Notes under the pieces: model-generated | The model's input: the letters and a program-made list of their open reading frames with translations, nothing else | What the model was told of the DNA's origin: nothing | Database searches by the model: none | Shown here: one piece after another, positions 33,576 to 45,191 of the stretch | Layout: each line of letters starts with the position of its first letter | Position numbering within the stretch: the stretch's first letter is position 1 | Origin: Cryptomeria japonica | Lineage: Eukaryota > Streptophyta > Pinopsida > Cupressales > Cupressaceae | Direction of reading: 5' to 3' | Assembly: GCF_030272615.1 (NCBI RefSeq) | Contig: NC_081410.1 | Coordinates: 574,952,263-575,016,262, forward strand | Length of the DNA: 64,000 nt | Position numbers and translations under genes: made by a program

Positions 33576-35305
33576 TTTTGCCCCTCCTTGATATAGCATC
33601 ATGAAGTGATGTTATATCAAAGAAGAATAAAACATAGTGGATGGAAAGGATAAGGACTAGTAGCATGATGCCCCAGTCATAGGTGAGATGAGGAAGGATG
33701 ACGAGGAGGTATTGGTATGCCCCCTCGAGAGGACATGCGGGTTCCAAGAACATGGGTGTGCTTTCAAAATGGATTAGAGGACTAGAGGATTGAGGATGAA
33801 AGGATGTAAAAAGGATAAGGATGCTGAAGGGGGAATGAATGAATAAATTGGAGTCTCAGGACAAGTGGATGAAAATGACTGGATGGGATTGGTTGTGTAA
33901 AATGTGGAGAGCAAACCTAGTTTAATATTGCCAAGGATGATCTACATCACTGACTATAGGAATCAGGATGTTGCGAAAATCCGAGGTGTGGACTAGACTC
34001 TCAAACAATAGGTATCTCTATGCACACAAGCTCGCAAACATCATAATGATGTAAATGCGAGATTGTAGGATCGTACAAGAGAAACCCTCAAACACGTCAT
34101 ACCACAAAAAGATGCCCCAATATATACCAACCGAGGACATACCAGGATATAGAATGATCATGGCAACCCTAGATAGGAGTAGTCATAGGACACAAAGATG
34201 CAAATCAAAGCAAAAAAAATCAAATCATGCAAACAACATACACATGGTCAACTGACATCTCTTGCCAAGAGTAGGACTAGGATTGTGATGGTGTGAAGGA
34301 CATGGGAAGGATGCATCCTGATGGGCAGAGGTAACTGATAGGACTAAGTAGGCAATAGAGTAGGTGGCATGCACAAGTGAATGCGGATATAAAACTGATT
34401 GCTGAGATTTGAGTTGCTGCACAGTATGGATGGATGTTTGGATGATGCGCAAGTCAAGAAGAAGCTCAGTCTTGATGGGATAAGCTCAGAAAGCAGGGGA
34501 AGCTCAGTGTAATGGGACAAAAGCTCAGTTTACTGGGATGATCCTTATTCATAGCTTGGACGAAAACTCATCATCTCGTGAGGGAGCGAAGCAAGTGCGA
34601 GAGGTTTGGGCGAGTGATCAAGACGAAATCGACCTGCACAGATGAGGGGAGCGGATTGATGGGTTATGTGCTGAATTAATGGCTTACATGACTAAAGAAA
34701 TATGGATATTAGGCGGGTGGGTGGGGAAGGTGAAGGATAGGCTAGACAACAAATCAATTCCTGACATCACTAATGGAATATGGATACTAGGTAGGGAGGT
34801 GGAGGTGGATGGTGTAATCTAAAACTGTTGTCATATTCTCACATGTGCAAAATCAATAGAGAATTTTCAAAGTCTGAATGATAGATGTGTAGTCCATAAA
34901 GGCAAGTTGTCTCATCAATGATATTACTAAATAAAAAGTATCTTAGGCCGGAGAGGTGTGATGGGGAGCGCATGCTAGGGGAACTAGGAGGCTAATTAAT
35001 GGCTTACATTAAAGGATTATGAATGTTGGGTGGGCAAAGAAAGTAATTTAAGCGAGGTGGGGAAAGATAAGCATCCAAAGAGACAGTGGATCTAACTTAT
35101 TTACCCTGATGCTTGGAACCAGGTTTTCACCAAGGTACTTGCCCAGAGCGCTACAAAGTTGTTTTCATTGATGGATGAATTGATTTTTCCTCATTTTTTC
35201 CTTTTTTTCTTTTTTTTTTTTGTATTTTTATGATTTTTTGGATCTTTTTCTGATTTGTGAAAATTGGAAACCTCTGAAGACTAGGTGTAAAATCTCTTTA
35301 GATGC
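33576..35305 (-). other. Gypsy B 3' untranslated region
   Basis: About 1.7 kb between the integrase end and the 3' LTR with no supported ORF. This is usual for Tat-type elements, which carry long 3' regions. AGCTCAGT recurs several times around 34465-34535. A T-rich run lies near 35190-35222. Confidence 0.6.
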
Positions 35306-36404
35306 ATGATGTTCATGGGCTCATCCAAAGGATCTCCTTCAGGTGTAGCCAACTGATAGGCGCCTGTCCATATTTTGTAGTGATAACATAAGGTCCAAGC
35401 CAATTAGGTTCAAACTTGCCTTTCTTCTCAGGCTCTTGGAGATTCTTCTGATTTCCCAAAAGGACAATGTCACCAATGTCAAATTCTCGGGTTTTGACTT
35501 ACTTGTTGTAGCTCAATCATAGGCGATTCTGATAAACCCTGAGATGATTCAAGGCCTTGAGACGCCTTTCATCCAACAATTCTAGCTCTTGCAATTTGGC
35601 CACTTTGTATTCTTCATCAGGGAGGATGTTCTGCAGCGATACCCAGAGTGAAGGTATCTCGATCTCAAGGGGGAGGTCAACTTCAGAATCGAAGACTAGG
35701 GAGTATGGAGTGGCTCCTATGGGGGTGCGAATGTTGGTGCGGTAGGCCCAGAGGGCGAGATGGAGTTGCAAGTGCCAATCACGTCCAGCTTCATTGACTG
35801 TTTTCTTAAGGATCTTAATAAGGGTTTTATTTGAAGCCTCAGCTTGACCATTACCTTGCAGGTAGTAGGGGGTGGAAAAGCGGTGTTGGATCTTGAACTT
35901 CTGGCATAATTCTTTGACATCCTGATTTTTAAAAGGTTTGCCATTATCTGTGATGATAACCTTGGGGATTCCATAGCGTCAGATTAGGTAATTCAGGATA
36001 AACTTAGAGATCTATTTGTTAATGGTGAAAGTGAGGGGTATGGCTTCTAGCCACTTAGTGAAGTATTTTGTAGCAGTTATTATTATTAATTTGTGACCAT
36101 TGGATGAGGTGGGGTGAATTTTTCCTATGAAATCGAGCCCTCATTGAGAAAAGGGCCAGGGTGTGGTAAACGGTTGCAGGTCCTGAGAAGGCACATGGAT
36201 CTTGTCACCATGTTTTTGACAAGGGATACATTTCTTCACATAATGATAAGCATCTTCTTCCATTGTTGGCCAGTAGTATCTAGTGCGCAAGAGCTTCTTA
36301 GCCAAACTGAGGCTGCTTGAGTGTGCTCCACAGATACCTTCGTGCGCTTCACATAGTGCTAGAGGAGGGTTCGTCGAAGTGCCTTCGAAATAGGGTGTCA
36401 CCAA
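35306..36404 (-). pseudogene. Gypsy B integrase
   Basis: Minus-strand frames give the H-H-C-C zinc-binding region (36404-36141: CEAHEGICGAHSSSLSLAKK, RYYWPTMEEDAYHYVKKC, IPCQKHGDK). Core remnants follow (35974-35717). A late segment has LALWAYRTNIRTPIGATPYS (35771-35517). The C-terminal region (to about 35310) reads REFDIGDIVLLGNQK and GKFEPNWLGPYVI. No chromodomain follows, consistent with a non-chromovirus gypsy lineage. Frameshifts near 35975-36120 interrupt the catalytic core. Confidence 0.85.
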
Positions 36405-36543
36405 GGATAGTGTAGCGAGCGGGTCAATAGATGAATGTTTGTTGTTGGGTTTTAGTGAGGTGAGGGGGATGATATTATCTCAGAGGTAGGTGAAGGTTTC
36501 TTGGTACCATGGGGAGTTAGGACCATCAAAGACACACCATTTC

Positions 36544-36958
36544 TTATTCGAGGACATCATATGCTAGTACTAAAAGATGATCGACCAAGAATTCACATTT
36601 CTGACTGTTTGAAAGCATTTGCAGGATGGAACCAATCATAGCCATGGGGTCGGCAGCTCTGTTGTTTGTCCTAGGAACTTGGTCAAATTGAATGAAGGTG
36701 AAATGCTGCTTGAGATCTTCAACCATGCTGCAGTAAGGGAGCAACTTGTCATCCTTTGTCTGATACTCATCATTAACTAGTTTTATGACAAGTTGGGAAT
36801 TGTCGTAGACTTGCAGTTCTGTGATTTTCCATTGGATAGCCAAATGGAGTCTAGCGATAAGAGCTTCATATTCTGCAATGTTTTTTTTGCATGCAAAGAC
36901 TATCTTGTATTACTTAGGGATGCAATCTCCTTAAGGTGTGATCAACAATATGCCTGCC
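36544..36958 (-). pseudogene. Gypsy B additional RNase H domain, left part
   Basis: The frame 36843-36544 has QVYDNSQLVIKLVNDEYQTK, DDKLLPYCSMVEDL and VPRTNNRAADPMA, matching the second, archaeal-type RNase H found in the Tat lineage of plant Ty3/gypsy elements. Its first half lies at 41443-41611, beyond the inserted 4.5-kb unit. In-frame stops near 36900-36925 show decay. Confidence 0.85.
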
Positions 36959-37814
36959 TGTTGACGTGTATTTTGTACACAGCCTAACACAGAATAAAAT
37001 ACCTAAGGGTATCTTATCCTCTCTTGAGAAAAAGTCTCTAACTGCTGAAGATTCGCATAAAGGATCAGTTAGGATGACTCCAAGGTTCCTTTTAGTAGGG
37101 TCTCTACATGTGGATAAGCTCGCCGTGGTATGATGTGATTTGCTGGAATCACAAGGGGACTTACATTTGGTGATTGAACTTCCGATCTGCTTTGCTGGGA
37201 CACGGGCTCTTACTAGCTTAGATTTGAAAAAAAATGGAAAAAGGATGAGGGCGAAGAGAGGATCTAATCCTAATACTAAGAACGTAGGAGCAATGATTGA
37301 TTTTTGATAAAACTCTAACTAGGTCTTGTTTTGACATCAATGGAACATCTACACAAGGCTAGTGCGATCTTCTAAGGGAAGCTTTATGATGTTCAAATCA
37401 TCACCGCAGGCATAGATACCATCCAAGTTGATGCATATCAATGAAGAGGCAACAAATTGAAATTGAGCTTAAGCTAAACGATTCCAGTTGACTACACAAG
37501 GCAAGTTTGCAATCAACAAACTGCTAGTAGTATGGATATATGAATTCCACCATTAATCAATCGCATTTCCTCCATTCATCTAATCATCTACCATCTAAGA
37601 TTGAAGACTCAACAAGAAACCATGCAAATTGCAAGAAAACGACATATTTCACCATTACTTCAATGAAAATGGAGTTTGTTTACAATCAATGGCAACAATT
37701 TCTTGCCTTGTCCTCCTATTCTACTCTAATTGCTATTCTATCAACTTCTCACTACTCTCTAACTTATTGCTCTCTAGCTATTGCTAATTCGCCTTTACAA
37801 ATGAAATGCCTGGG

Positions 37815-37823
37815 CTTATATAG
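37815..37823 (-). promoter_or_regulatory. TATA box 2 of the 4.5-kb unit
   Basis: The minus strand reads CACTATATAAGCCC about 860 bp before the unit's 3' end, matching 15906-15913 in the longer copy. Confidence 0.55.
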
Positions 37824-38197
37824 TGCCCACAATACAATTTGATGGCTTAGATCAATTCAAGATCAATGGCCAAGATTCAACAATGAAAACCCTAATTAGG
37901 GTTTGTTACAACCATTACATAACATTTAATGCTTGACCAATGATAAAATTGTATTGCTTGGACACATGTCCCCTCTAGAAAAATCGACCAATGGATAGCC
38001 GGGGTAGGTACATTGGAGTTTGTGCCACCTTCCATGAGTTAAGTACATTGAATCTGGGCATGCTGAGGTGGACCACACTGACTGGAGGAGTGATGACTGG
38101 GATGCCACCTCATCTGACACTTGTAACTTGGTAGATATTCATCTTGATGTTGTTGAGAAGCTTGCTTTAATTAATTCATTTGGAACTATTTACTTCT

Positions 38198-38374
38198 TCA
38201 ACGAGCCCTTGTTCTAACTCCTTGTGTCCTTGATGTGCAGGAAGATGATGTACCTCGCCTTGGAACGCTGGATTGAAAAAGGTCGCCCTTGTCCTTACTT
38301 GATCGTCCTGGCGAAGACCGTCTTGGCGAAGACCGTCCTGGATCCGGCTTGATTTTCCTTGAAGAGACCTCCAT
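38198..38374 (-). CDS. 58-codon ORF in the 4.5-kb unit
   Basis: It starts at the first ATG after the conserved leader-intron acceptor (38382), where ORF1 starts in the long unit. The product is short, basic and Ser/Arg-rich (SSPRRSSPGRSSKD) and shows no similarity to ORF1 that I can see. It may be a remnant, an unrelated replacement, or chance. It has the right position for translation, but nothing else supports function. Confidence 0.35.
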   Translation of the reverse strand: MEVSSRKIKPDPGRSSPRRSSPGRSSKDKGDLFQSSVPRRGTSSSCTSRTQGVRTRAR

Positions 38375-38381
38375 TTGATGC

Positions 38382-38582
38382 CTACACAACATTTCAAAAT
38401 TAGTAACATGATTTTGCAATACATAACATAAATTAGAGAGCAAATTTTACGAAACTTAATGATAAGTCCTTTATTAATCATTTCCTAAAAACGACTGAGC
38501 TAAGGGAAAACAAATTTTCAAAATTCAAATTTAAGGCAATGACGAACAAAATTCGAAATTAAAACAAGAGATCTTGCCATAC
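38382..38582 (-). other. Leader intron of the 4.5-kb unit
   Basis: AAG|GTATGGCAAG donor (38582) and TTGTGTAG|GCATCA acceptor (38382), the same as in the long copy, with diverged sequence between. Confidence 0.6.
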
Positions 38583-38883
38583 CTTGTTTGAGAGCTTAAC
38601 TCTAAAATGCAAAATAAAGGAATTCGCCTAGGCAAAAATCAAAATTTGATGGCTTCGACGTGATCTTGAAGGATAATGAACGTCCTCTTTGTCCATTCGC
38701 CACCCTTGGGGATATCTTTGACGTGGTCTTTGGCAAGTTCGCCCAACTTGAGACTAAGCTCGCACTCCTTTGATGATGTCTGCGCCCTCCTCTTGAATGA
38801 CAATTTCGCACCTCCTTGTCTTCTCCAAATCGCATGCTAATGAAGGATGTTAAATGATGATTTGAAATGAATAAACCACCTTC

Positions 38884-38893
38884 CCTTTATAGG
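38884..38893 (-). promoter_or_regulatory. TATA box 1 of the 4.5-kb unit
   Basis: The minus strand reads CGCCTATAAAGGG, about 300 bp upstream of the leader-intron donor and 335 bp downstream of the last hairpin. Confidence 0.55.
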
Positions 38894-39227
38894 CGCTTAC
38901 CTTCATATTGATCTTAGGCCGACTTTGGTAAATAAGACAAATTTAAAAATAAACTTAAAAGGCCGACCCTTGTAAAATGAAACAAATTTTAAATCAAGCG
39001 CCCCATTTGATTTTTTATTAATTAATAATTAATTATTAAATGCCTTTATTATTTAAATTAATAAATTTCGATTTTTATAAAGGCAAAAATAATTAATAAA
39101 TATCAAGCGCAAATTTTAAATGCCATTTTTAATTAAATTTGCAATCCATCGATTTTAGCATTTAAAATAAATTTAAAGAAATGTGTTCGAGCGCCAAATT
39201 TTTGAAAATGAAATAATACGTACCTCA

Positions 39228-41033
39228 TCGCCCTGGTCCCTGACTGAGGGACAGGAGCGATCCATCAATTTGGTCTTGATCCTTGCATTTTTGACATCCA
39301 AAATCTTGATCCTTACGTTCAAATCGGCATTTTAGCTGGGTCCTTCAAGTTTGATTGACTTGTTTGTGCGAAGGAATGTCTTTAAGATGTGATATCGCCC
39401 TGGTCCCTTGGAGAGGGACAGGAGCGATCCTAATGTTTTCACTTGAAATTCTCCATTTGGATATCAACTTTTCCTCGTATGGTGAATAATAACCTTGCTT
39501 GTTCATTCCATGCTTGTTCCACTTGATTTTCACAAGGCATTTTGATGTTTAAAGGATCATCGCCCTTGTCCCTTGGAGAGGGACAGGAGCGATCCTTGTC
39601 TTTTCTCCATTTCAAGCTCAAACTGGTAATATTTAACGTCTATCTCCCTTTGTATCACCTTCCAAATGATGTTTAAAACCTTGTGCAACCTTATTTCAAC
39701 GTGATCTTTAAAGGATATCATGTGTTTTGGCAAATATCGCCCTGGTCCCTGGCTGAGGGACAGGAGCGATCCTAGTGTCCTGGCTCAAATTTGCAAACAT
39801 TTGATCTTCGTTCTTCGTACATTGTCTTCCAAAGGACTTCCTTAACTTCGCCTACCCTTGCCTTGTCATGATTTTGAAGGAACATGGGTATTTTAATGAA
39901 AATCGCTTTGGTCCTTGTCCAAAGGATAGGAGCGATATAGGCTCTTTATACAAATTGGTGATCGTTTAACGTTTGAAGCCTTTGTATATCATCTTCTAAT
40001 CATGCCTCAGACCTTTTACCACTTTGCAAAACCTTAACTTCACGTGATTTTTGAGAGATTTGGCCAATATGATAAACATCGCTCTGGTCCCTTGGAGAGG
40101 GACAGGAGCGAACTTCAAGGTTTTGAGCTTGTTCTTGCGTTCTTCAACTTGCCATTGCTTTCGATGCGTAAAATGAAGTCCCTTGATTCTCCTTAATCAC
40201 TTAACACTTGATAAACTTTCAAAATCCTGGCCTTTATAGGAATTTCGCTCTGGTCCCTGCCTGAGGGACAGGAGCGAATTAGATGTCTTGGTGCAAATCC
40301 TTCATCTTTGGCAATTTTTGATGCTTTGTTCTTCAATGAGATGCCTTAAAACGTCCACGCCACCCTTCACCTTGACTTGGATTGATTGAACTTGGAGGAA
40401 AAGGCAATATAATCATTATATCGCCCTGGTCCCTTGGAGAGGGACAGGAGCGAATTTGTACTTGTAGTCTCCATCACACTTCGTCAGCTTCCAAATTTAT
40501 CTTCAACGGTCTCATAATGTCCCCTTTCATTCATCCATGCCTTGGGAATTCATTGTAACTTGGCAAGAAATTTGTCTAAGACAAAAATCGCTCTGGTCCC
40601 TTGGAGAGGGACAGGAGCGAACTTGGGCATTTGGGTCCCTTGTTGACGTTTGATAATCTTCAATTTGTCTTCAATGGGTTCAATTCATCTCCTTTCTTGC
40701 CTTCAAACATAAAACTTGCTTGATCTTTGCCCAGATCGTACCTTATGAAGAATTTCGCTCTGGTCCTTCAGTGAGGGACAGGAGCGAATTTGACCCTCTA
40801 GGCAAAAACTTCATCATTTCGTTGTTTTTGATCAAGTCTGGATGCTCTATCATGCTCATTTCGTCCTTCACCATGCCTTTGATGTCTCGATTCGTCCAAA
40901 CAAGGTCAGGAATGGCTCAACTAAGCATTTTCGCTCTGGTCCCTTGGTGAGGGACACGAGTGATTCGCCTTGGTCCCTTGGAGAGGGACAGGAGCGCTTT
41001 TCGCTCTGGACCCTTGGAGAAGGACACGAGCGA
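39228..41033. repeat. Array of 13 hairpin motifs, about 166 or 176 bp apart
   Basis: Same 33-bp motif as at 20184-21943. Starts: 39228, 39395, 39560, 39737, 39903, 40079, 40245, 40421, 40588, 40755, 40931, 40965, 41001. The last three (closest to the 5' end) are packed at 34-36 bp. The others follow the 165-167 or 176-177 bp rule. Sequence between motifs shows faint monomer similarity (for example TCTTCAA-GG-T). Confidence 0.9.
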
Positions 41034-41442
41034 AATTTGACTTTTCGCACTCTCTATCAGGATACTTTTTATGGAATATAACATTTAAGTATAAGAAAGG
41101 AAATGTCACTTATACTTTAAGTTATATTCCATATATACTTTCAGGATGTTTGAGAGTGGTTTCAGACCTCCAGGAGTTATATTGCAAAATCTAGTTTTTT
41201 GAGGTTTTTCAGTTTCCAGACTTAGTCAAATTTCAGGATCAGGACATCAGACTTAGCCAAATTTTCAGGACATTCCAGACTTCACTCAAGCTGGACTTGC
41301 TATCCATGTGATCCCCTGGGCGACACTCAAAATGCAAAGGCTAACTAACAAAACCCTAAAAAACCTAAAAAAAACAAACCCCAAAAAGCAAAAAACATGG
41401 GTCCCCATTTGCAATGGGGCGATGTGTGAAAACGTCACAACA

Positions 41443-41611
41443 CTGCCCCCGATCCATGTTGAGCACAGGAACCATCAAAGTATAACTGGCATTTTGTAGA
41501 TGTGGTGATAGTCACGATGGAATCATCAGGGAATTTTGTTATGAGGGAGTGGTCACCTTGAAGAGGAGCATCAGCTAGTTGGTCAGCTATGATATGTCCT
41601 TTCATCGCCTT
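41443..41611 (-). pseudogene. Gypsy B RNase H, right part
   Basis: The minus strand reads KGHIIADQLADAP, then CQLYFDGSCAQHGSGAG. This is the connector and the first strand of the archaeal-type RNase H (DG with its catalytic Asp). It is cut by the 4.5-kb unit on one side and by the solo LTR on the other. Confidence 0.85.
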
Positions 41612-44096
41612 TGTAATATCCCCAACAATTTTTTTTTATTTTTAACAATTTTACCAACACACCAAACACCCATTAGGGTTAGAATAATGCAATCCAAACC
41701 AACTGAAAGGAACCCTAACACTTTTTGATCACCAAGAGCCCAACTTGGGAGGGTGAGAGCATACCGTGCATAGGGGATCGTTAGATGCAAACTGAAAACT
41801 GATTACAATATCTAGGTGGCAAACCAGCCCCTTCCACCTTTCAGCGGGATATGGAGAATATTAAAAATCACTTGGCGGTAAACCAACCAAGGATGATGCA
41901 AGAAACAGAAAATCAATCACTCTACCGCTTATGCAGTGGGAGGACTAGAAATGAAATTACAATCAACTCGACCGCTTGTGCAGTGGGAGGACAGTATTAC
42001 AATATTCAAAATAGGCGGCTAAGCCAGCCTCTTCCACTTATGCAGTGGGACTACAAGCAATAATCCAAAAGGTAGCTGTTAGTACTATTAACTATCTTTA
42101 CAATGCACATTATGGATTATCAATACATGAAATATCACTATCCCAAAGATAGGCGGCATAGCCAGCCTCTTCCACTTATGCAGTGGGACTAAGAAATAAC
42201 AAAACTCTGTTGTTAGTACTACTAAACAGCATTACAAATCATATAGAATGAAGAACCAAGTGTTGATAACAAGTCCAACAGCTGCAACAATAATAGATAT
42301 TCACTCCCCAACCAACTTAGACTACTCACACCAAAAAGCTCTTCTAACACACAACTATGAAATTCTGAAAATCAATAACACGCACAGAAAACACGCAGAC
42401 CAGCAAGCTAAGGACACCCCAAAATGCTCACAACTTCTCCATTTCAATTCCGAATCGCACAAAAACAAAAGAAAATGAGAGATATAGCATTGACAACACA
42501 AATAGAACCTCAAACCTGCACCGCGAACACCACAAACAATTTGCATGCAACCCGAGGCAGTCAAGAAAAGGGGACAACCCTGCTGGGAAGTACAATTTGC
42601 ATTATAAAATTCAAATCAGCAAATGAGGATTTGCAAATTGGTAGACTCCATCGTCTAGGGGAGAGAATTTATCAGAGCCAATACCCAAAATGACTTGGCA
42701 AACACACAAGGACTCACAAACAGATTTCTACTTCAGCACACACACCAATCAACATCATGAACACTCAGAAAACACTCCAAAATATCTGAATCTGACACAC
42801 AAATCTGCAACATTGTTCCTCAAATCTACTCCTCTGGATGAAGAGTAGTCACAAGCTCAATTAGTTGTTGTATTGCAAGCAAGAAACCAAGCGGTAGCTA
42901 GGAGGTATGCATTCCCCGAAGCTTCACTCCAAATTTTGGCAGCACTTCGTTATAATTTTCTTCATAGATACCAAAATGAGAACCCAGGGCCTCTATTTAT
43001 AACTTTTTGCTAGCCAAATTCAAATTCAAATGCTCTCCAAATGTGCCCAAACCAAATGCCATTACATTTCACCTTCATTAGGCGTTGCATTTCATTTCAT
43101 TTCCTTTACACAAGTTCGCCCAACTCATATTCACCATAAATCACTAGTTTTTGATAAATATAAGACTCAAAATAATATTGATGAAATTGTACTTTGGCGT
43201 CTCAATATGAAGGTGGAATATTTTGCCAAATAGACAGGATAAAAATAATATTTCCCTTCTCTAAGTCGTCCAAGATCATAGTAGTCACCTTATTAAAATT
43301 GCCAATAATGTGTAAAGTGAGCGCTCAACAATGACTTAAAAATAATAATATAACTTAGGCAATCTTAGAAAATCGTTCAACTTGCCTTAAGCTATAATTT
43401 AATTAAAAACACCATGGTGACCCCTTGAAGTCACAACACAAATTATGCCTAGGCCATGGAGAATAATAATGTATTAAAAAATACTTTTGCTTCCAAAAAA
43501 CTAAATACTGCCAAAATGAGCTGAGGCCAAGGTACTGAACTGCATTGCAGAAAATAGTCATCTGAGATCAAACATAGGATCCTGCCAAAAATAACACTGC
43601 CAGACATAGCCACTGAGCAGAGCTACAGAACCCCTACCAAAAATAGAACTTCTTAAAATAGTAATTACTATAAATAGCATATTGCTAAAAATAGTAAGTG
43701 TCAAAAGTCATTTTCATCACATTCAGAGTAGCAGTCATGACTTGCTAAAAATTGTAAGTCTGGAAATCATCTCTGAAGAATTTGCATGTCAAACCACGCT
43801 GGAGCTCTCAAAAAACCCAGAAAAACTCTATAAAGCAAACAGTCATCAACTTGTCACAATTTACTAAAAATAGTAAATTCAGAAATCTTCTCTGATTGGA
43901 ATGCATGTCATACCATCCTGAAGCTCATGAAAAACCCAAAAAGAATCTAGAGAGCAAACTGTAGAACTCCTGCAAACACCTCTCCGAAAACCTTCCTGAA
44001 GACAAAAACTCTAATTTACTCTCTGGTTAGCCTACGGGTTTCCAAAATAGGCTAAGACTCTATCCATTAGTCTAGAACTGAGAAGGGGACATTACA
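41612..44096 (-). repeat. Solo LTR of 2.5 kb inside Gypsy B
   Basis: Plus strand starts TGTAATATCCCC and ends GGGGACATTACA. Flanks are GCCTT (41607-41611) and ACCTT (44097-44101), 4 of 5 matching. A minus-strand TATA box (GTTATAAATAGAGG) lies near 42990-43003. The transcribed part holds several copies of CTTATGCAGTGGGA. The part near 43625-43880 holds repeats of CTAAAAATAGTAAGT, like the LTR at 676-2369. Confidence 0.88.
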
Positions 44097-44247
44097 ACCT
44101 TCCTGTCTACATACAATGTCTCACTCACTCAGTAATATGACCCATTTTGTTGTGCGTCCTGTGAGAGCTCTTTCTATGGGAGTATAATTGAGTTCCTATC
44201 CCACAAGAGTGCGGCTAATGTAGTAAATTGCATGGTCTTTACCTTTG
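44097..44247 (-). pseudogene. Gypsy B end of reverse transcriptase/RNase H
   Basis: The minus strand reads HAIYYISRTLVGYELNYTPI, then LTGRTTKWVILLSE, the conserved end of Tat-type RT/RNase H. It abuts LTR sequence at about 44247 with no gag or primer binding site between, which marks a deletion. Confidence 0.8.
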
Positions 44248-44418
44248 TCATTTGGATGACTTTAGAAGAATAGGGAAATAAATAATTTATTGATACATTA
44301 ATTTAATTAAACTTAATTAATTTTAAGAAGAATAGGGATAAACATAATTAAATAAATTAATTATGTAGAAAGGCTAAATTGATTAAATATTTTAATTAAT
44401 TAATTTTAGACATCTACA
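44248..44418 (-). repeat. Truncated 5' LTR of Gypsy B
   Basis: About 170 bp matching 33382-33575 with AAGAATAGGGATAAACATAA in common. On the minus strand it starts TGTAGATGTC. The rest of the LTR is missing. Confidence 0.8.
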
Positions 44419-44423
44419 TAAAG

Positions 44424-44800
44424 CATCATAATTACTTTGCTTTTTTGAAGGTTGGTGCCTTCTACTTTGCAAGTTCAAGAGGTTGGAACATCTCACTTGA
44501 AGAGATTGGTGTCTCTTGTTGAGTTGGTGCTCAGTGGAGGTGATTGGTGTATCCTGTGTGTTGGTGTCTATGAAGTTGTAAGGAGTTTATATAAAAAAAA
44601 TATTCTGCTGTTGTTTTCTCCCACAAGGGTTTCTACATAAAATCGTGTGTGCATCTTGTGTCCTCTATTGTTAGATTTTAATTGTGTAGATGCTTTGATT
44701 ATTTTTTTATGATCACTTAAGTTAATAAATTGAGAAAGTTTGTATTATACTGATTCAAACCCCCTTCTCAGTATAAATGTGTGTTTTCTTCATAGTACAA
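44424..44800 (+). repeat. Fragment of a copia element 3' end
   Basis: Contains GTTTTCTCCCACAAGGGTTT and, near 44750, ACTGATTCAAACCCCCTTCT followed by CAGTATAAAT. These are hallmarks of the R-U5 part of one large group of plant copia LTRs, plus orientation. No coding part is left. Confidence 0.6.
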
Positions 44801-45191
44801 ATATCCCTATTAGACTACATCATTTCAATCCTCTCCTTAAAGCATAAGTTAATAAAAAAGATTAGCTCCTTTAATAATTAAGTTGCAAATATTACTTTTT
44901 GAAATTCAACTTCTCCATGAGAATTTGACTAAGTAGTTGTTAGATATTACCTAAAACAATCATTCTTGTTGAATGTTATCTTTGCATATAGGGATATTTG
45001 TATATCCCTATTAGACTACATCATTTCAACCCTCTCATTAAAGCATAAGTTAAAAAAAGATTAGCTCCTTTAATAATTAAGGTTGCAAATATTACTTTTT
45101 GAAATTCAACTTCTCCATGAGAATTTGACTAAGTAGTTGTTAGATATTACCTAAAACGATCATTCTTGTTGAATGTTGTCTTTGCATATTG
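44801..45191. repeat. Tandem duplication, 201-bp unit
   Basis: Copies start at 44801 and 45002 (ATATCCCTATTAGACTACAT). They differ by only a handful of bases over 190 bp, so the duplication is fairly recent. Confidence 0.92.

Larger units (their letters stand above)
36959..41442 (-). mobile_element. 4.5-kb LTR-like unit, short relative of the 15040-22397 unit
   Basis: Begins TGTTGACG and ends CACAACA, flanked by CTGCC at 36954-36958 and 41443-41447, a perfect duplication inside Gypsy B RNase H. Both ends, the hairpin array, both TATA boxes and the leader intron match the 7.4-kb unit in order and sequence. The large ORF1-ORF2 block is absent, with only a 58-codon ORF in its place. No terminal direct repeats are present. 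Confidence 0.85.
32437..44418 (-). mobile_element. Gypsy B: Ty3/gypsy Tat-type element, deleted and nested
   Basis: A 1,139-bp LTR (32437-33575) at the left and a 171-bp LTR start (44248-44418) at the right share TTTAAGAAGAATAGGGATAA and neighbouring sequence. Between them lie the end of reverse transcriptase/RNase H, an archaeal-type RNase H and integrase, on the minus strand. Flanks AAAAG (32432-32436) and TAAAG (44419-44423) match at 4 of 5 bases. Gag, protease, most of reverse transcriptase and most of the 5' LTR are gone. About 5.0 kb remains without the two insertions. Confidence 0.82.
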
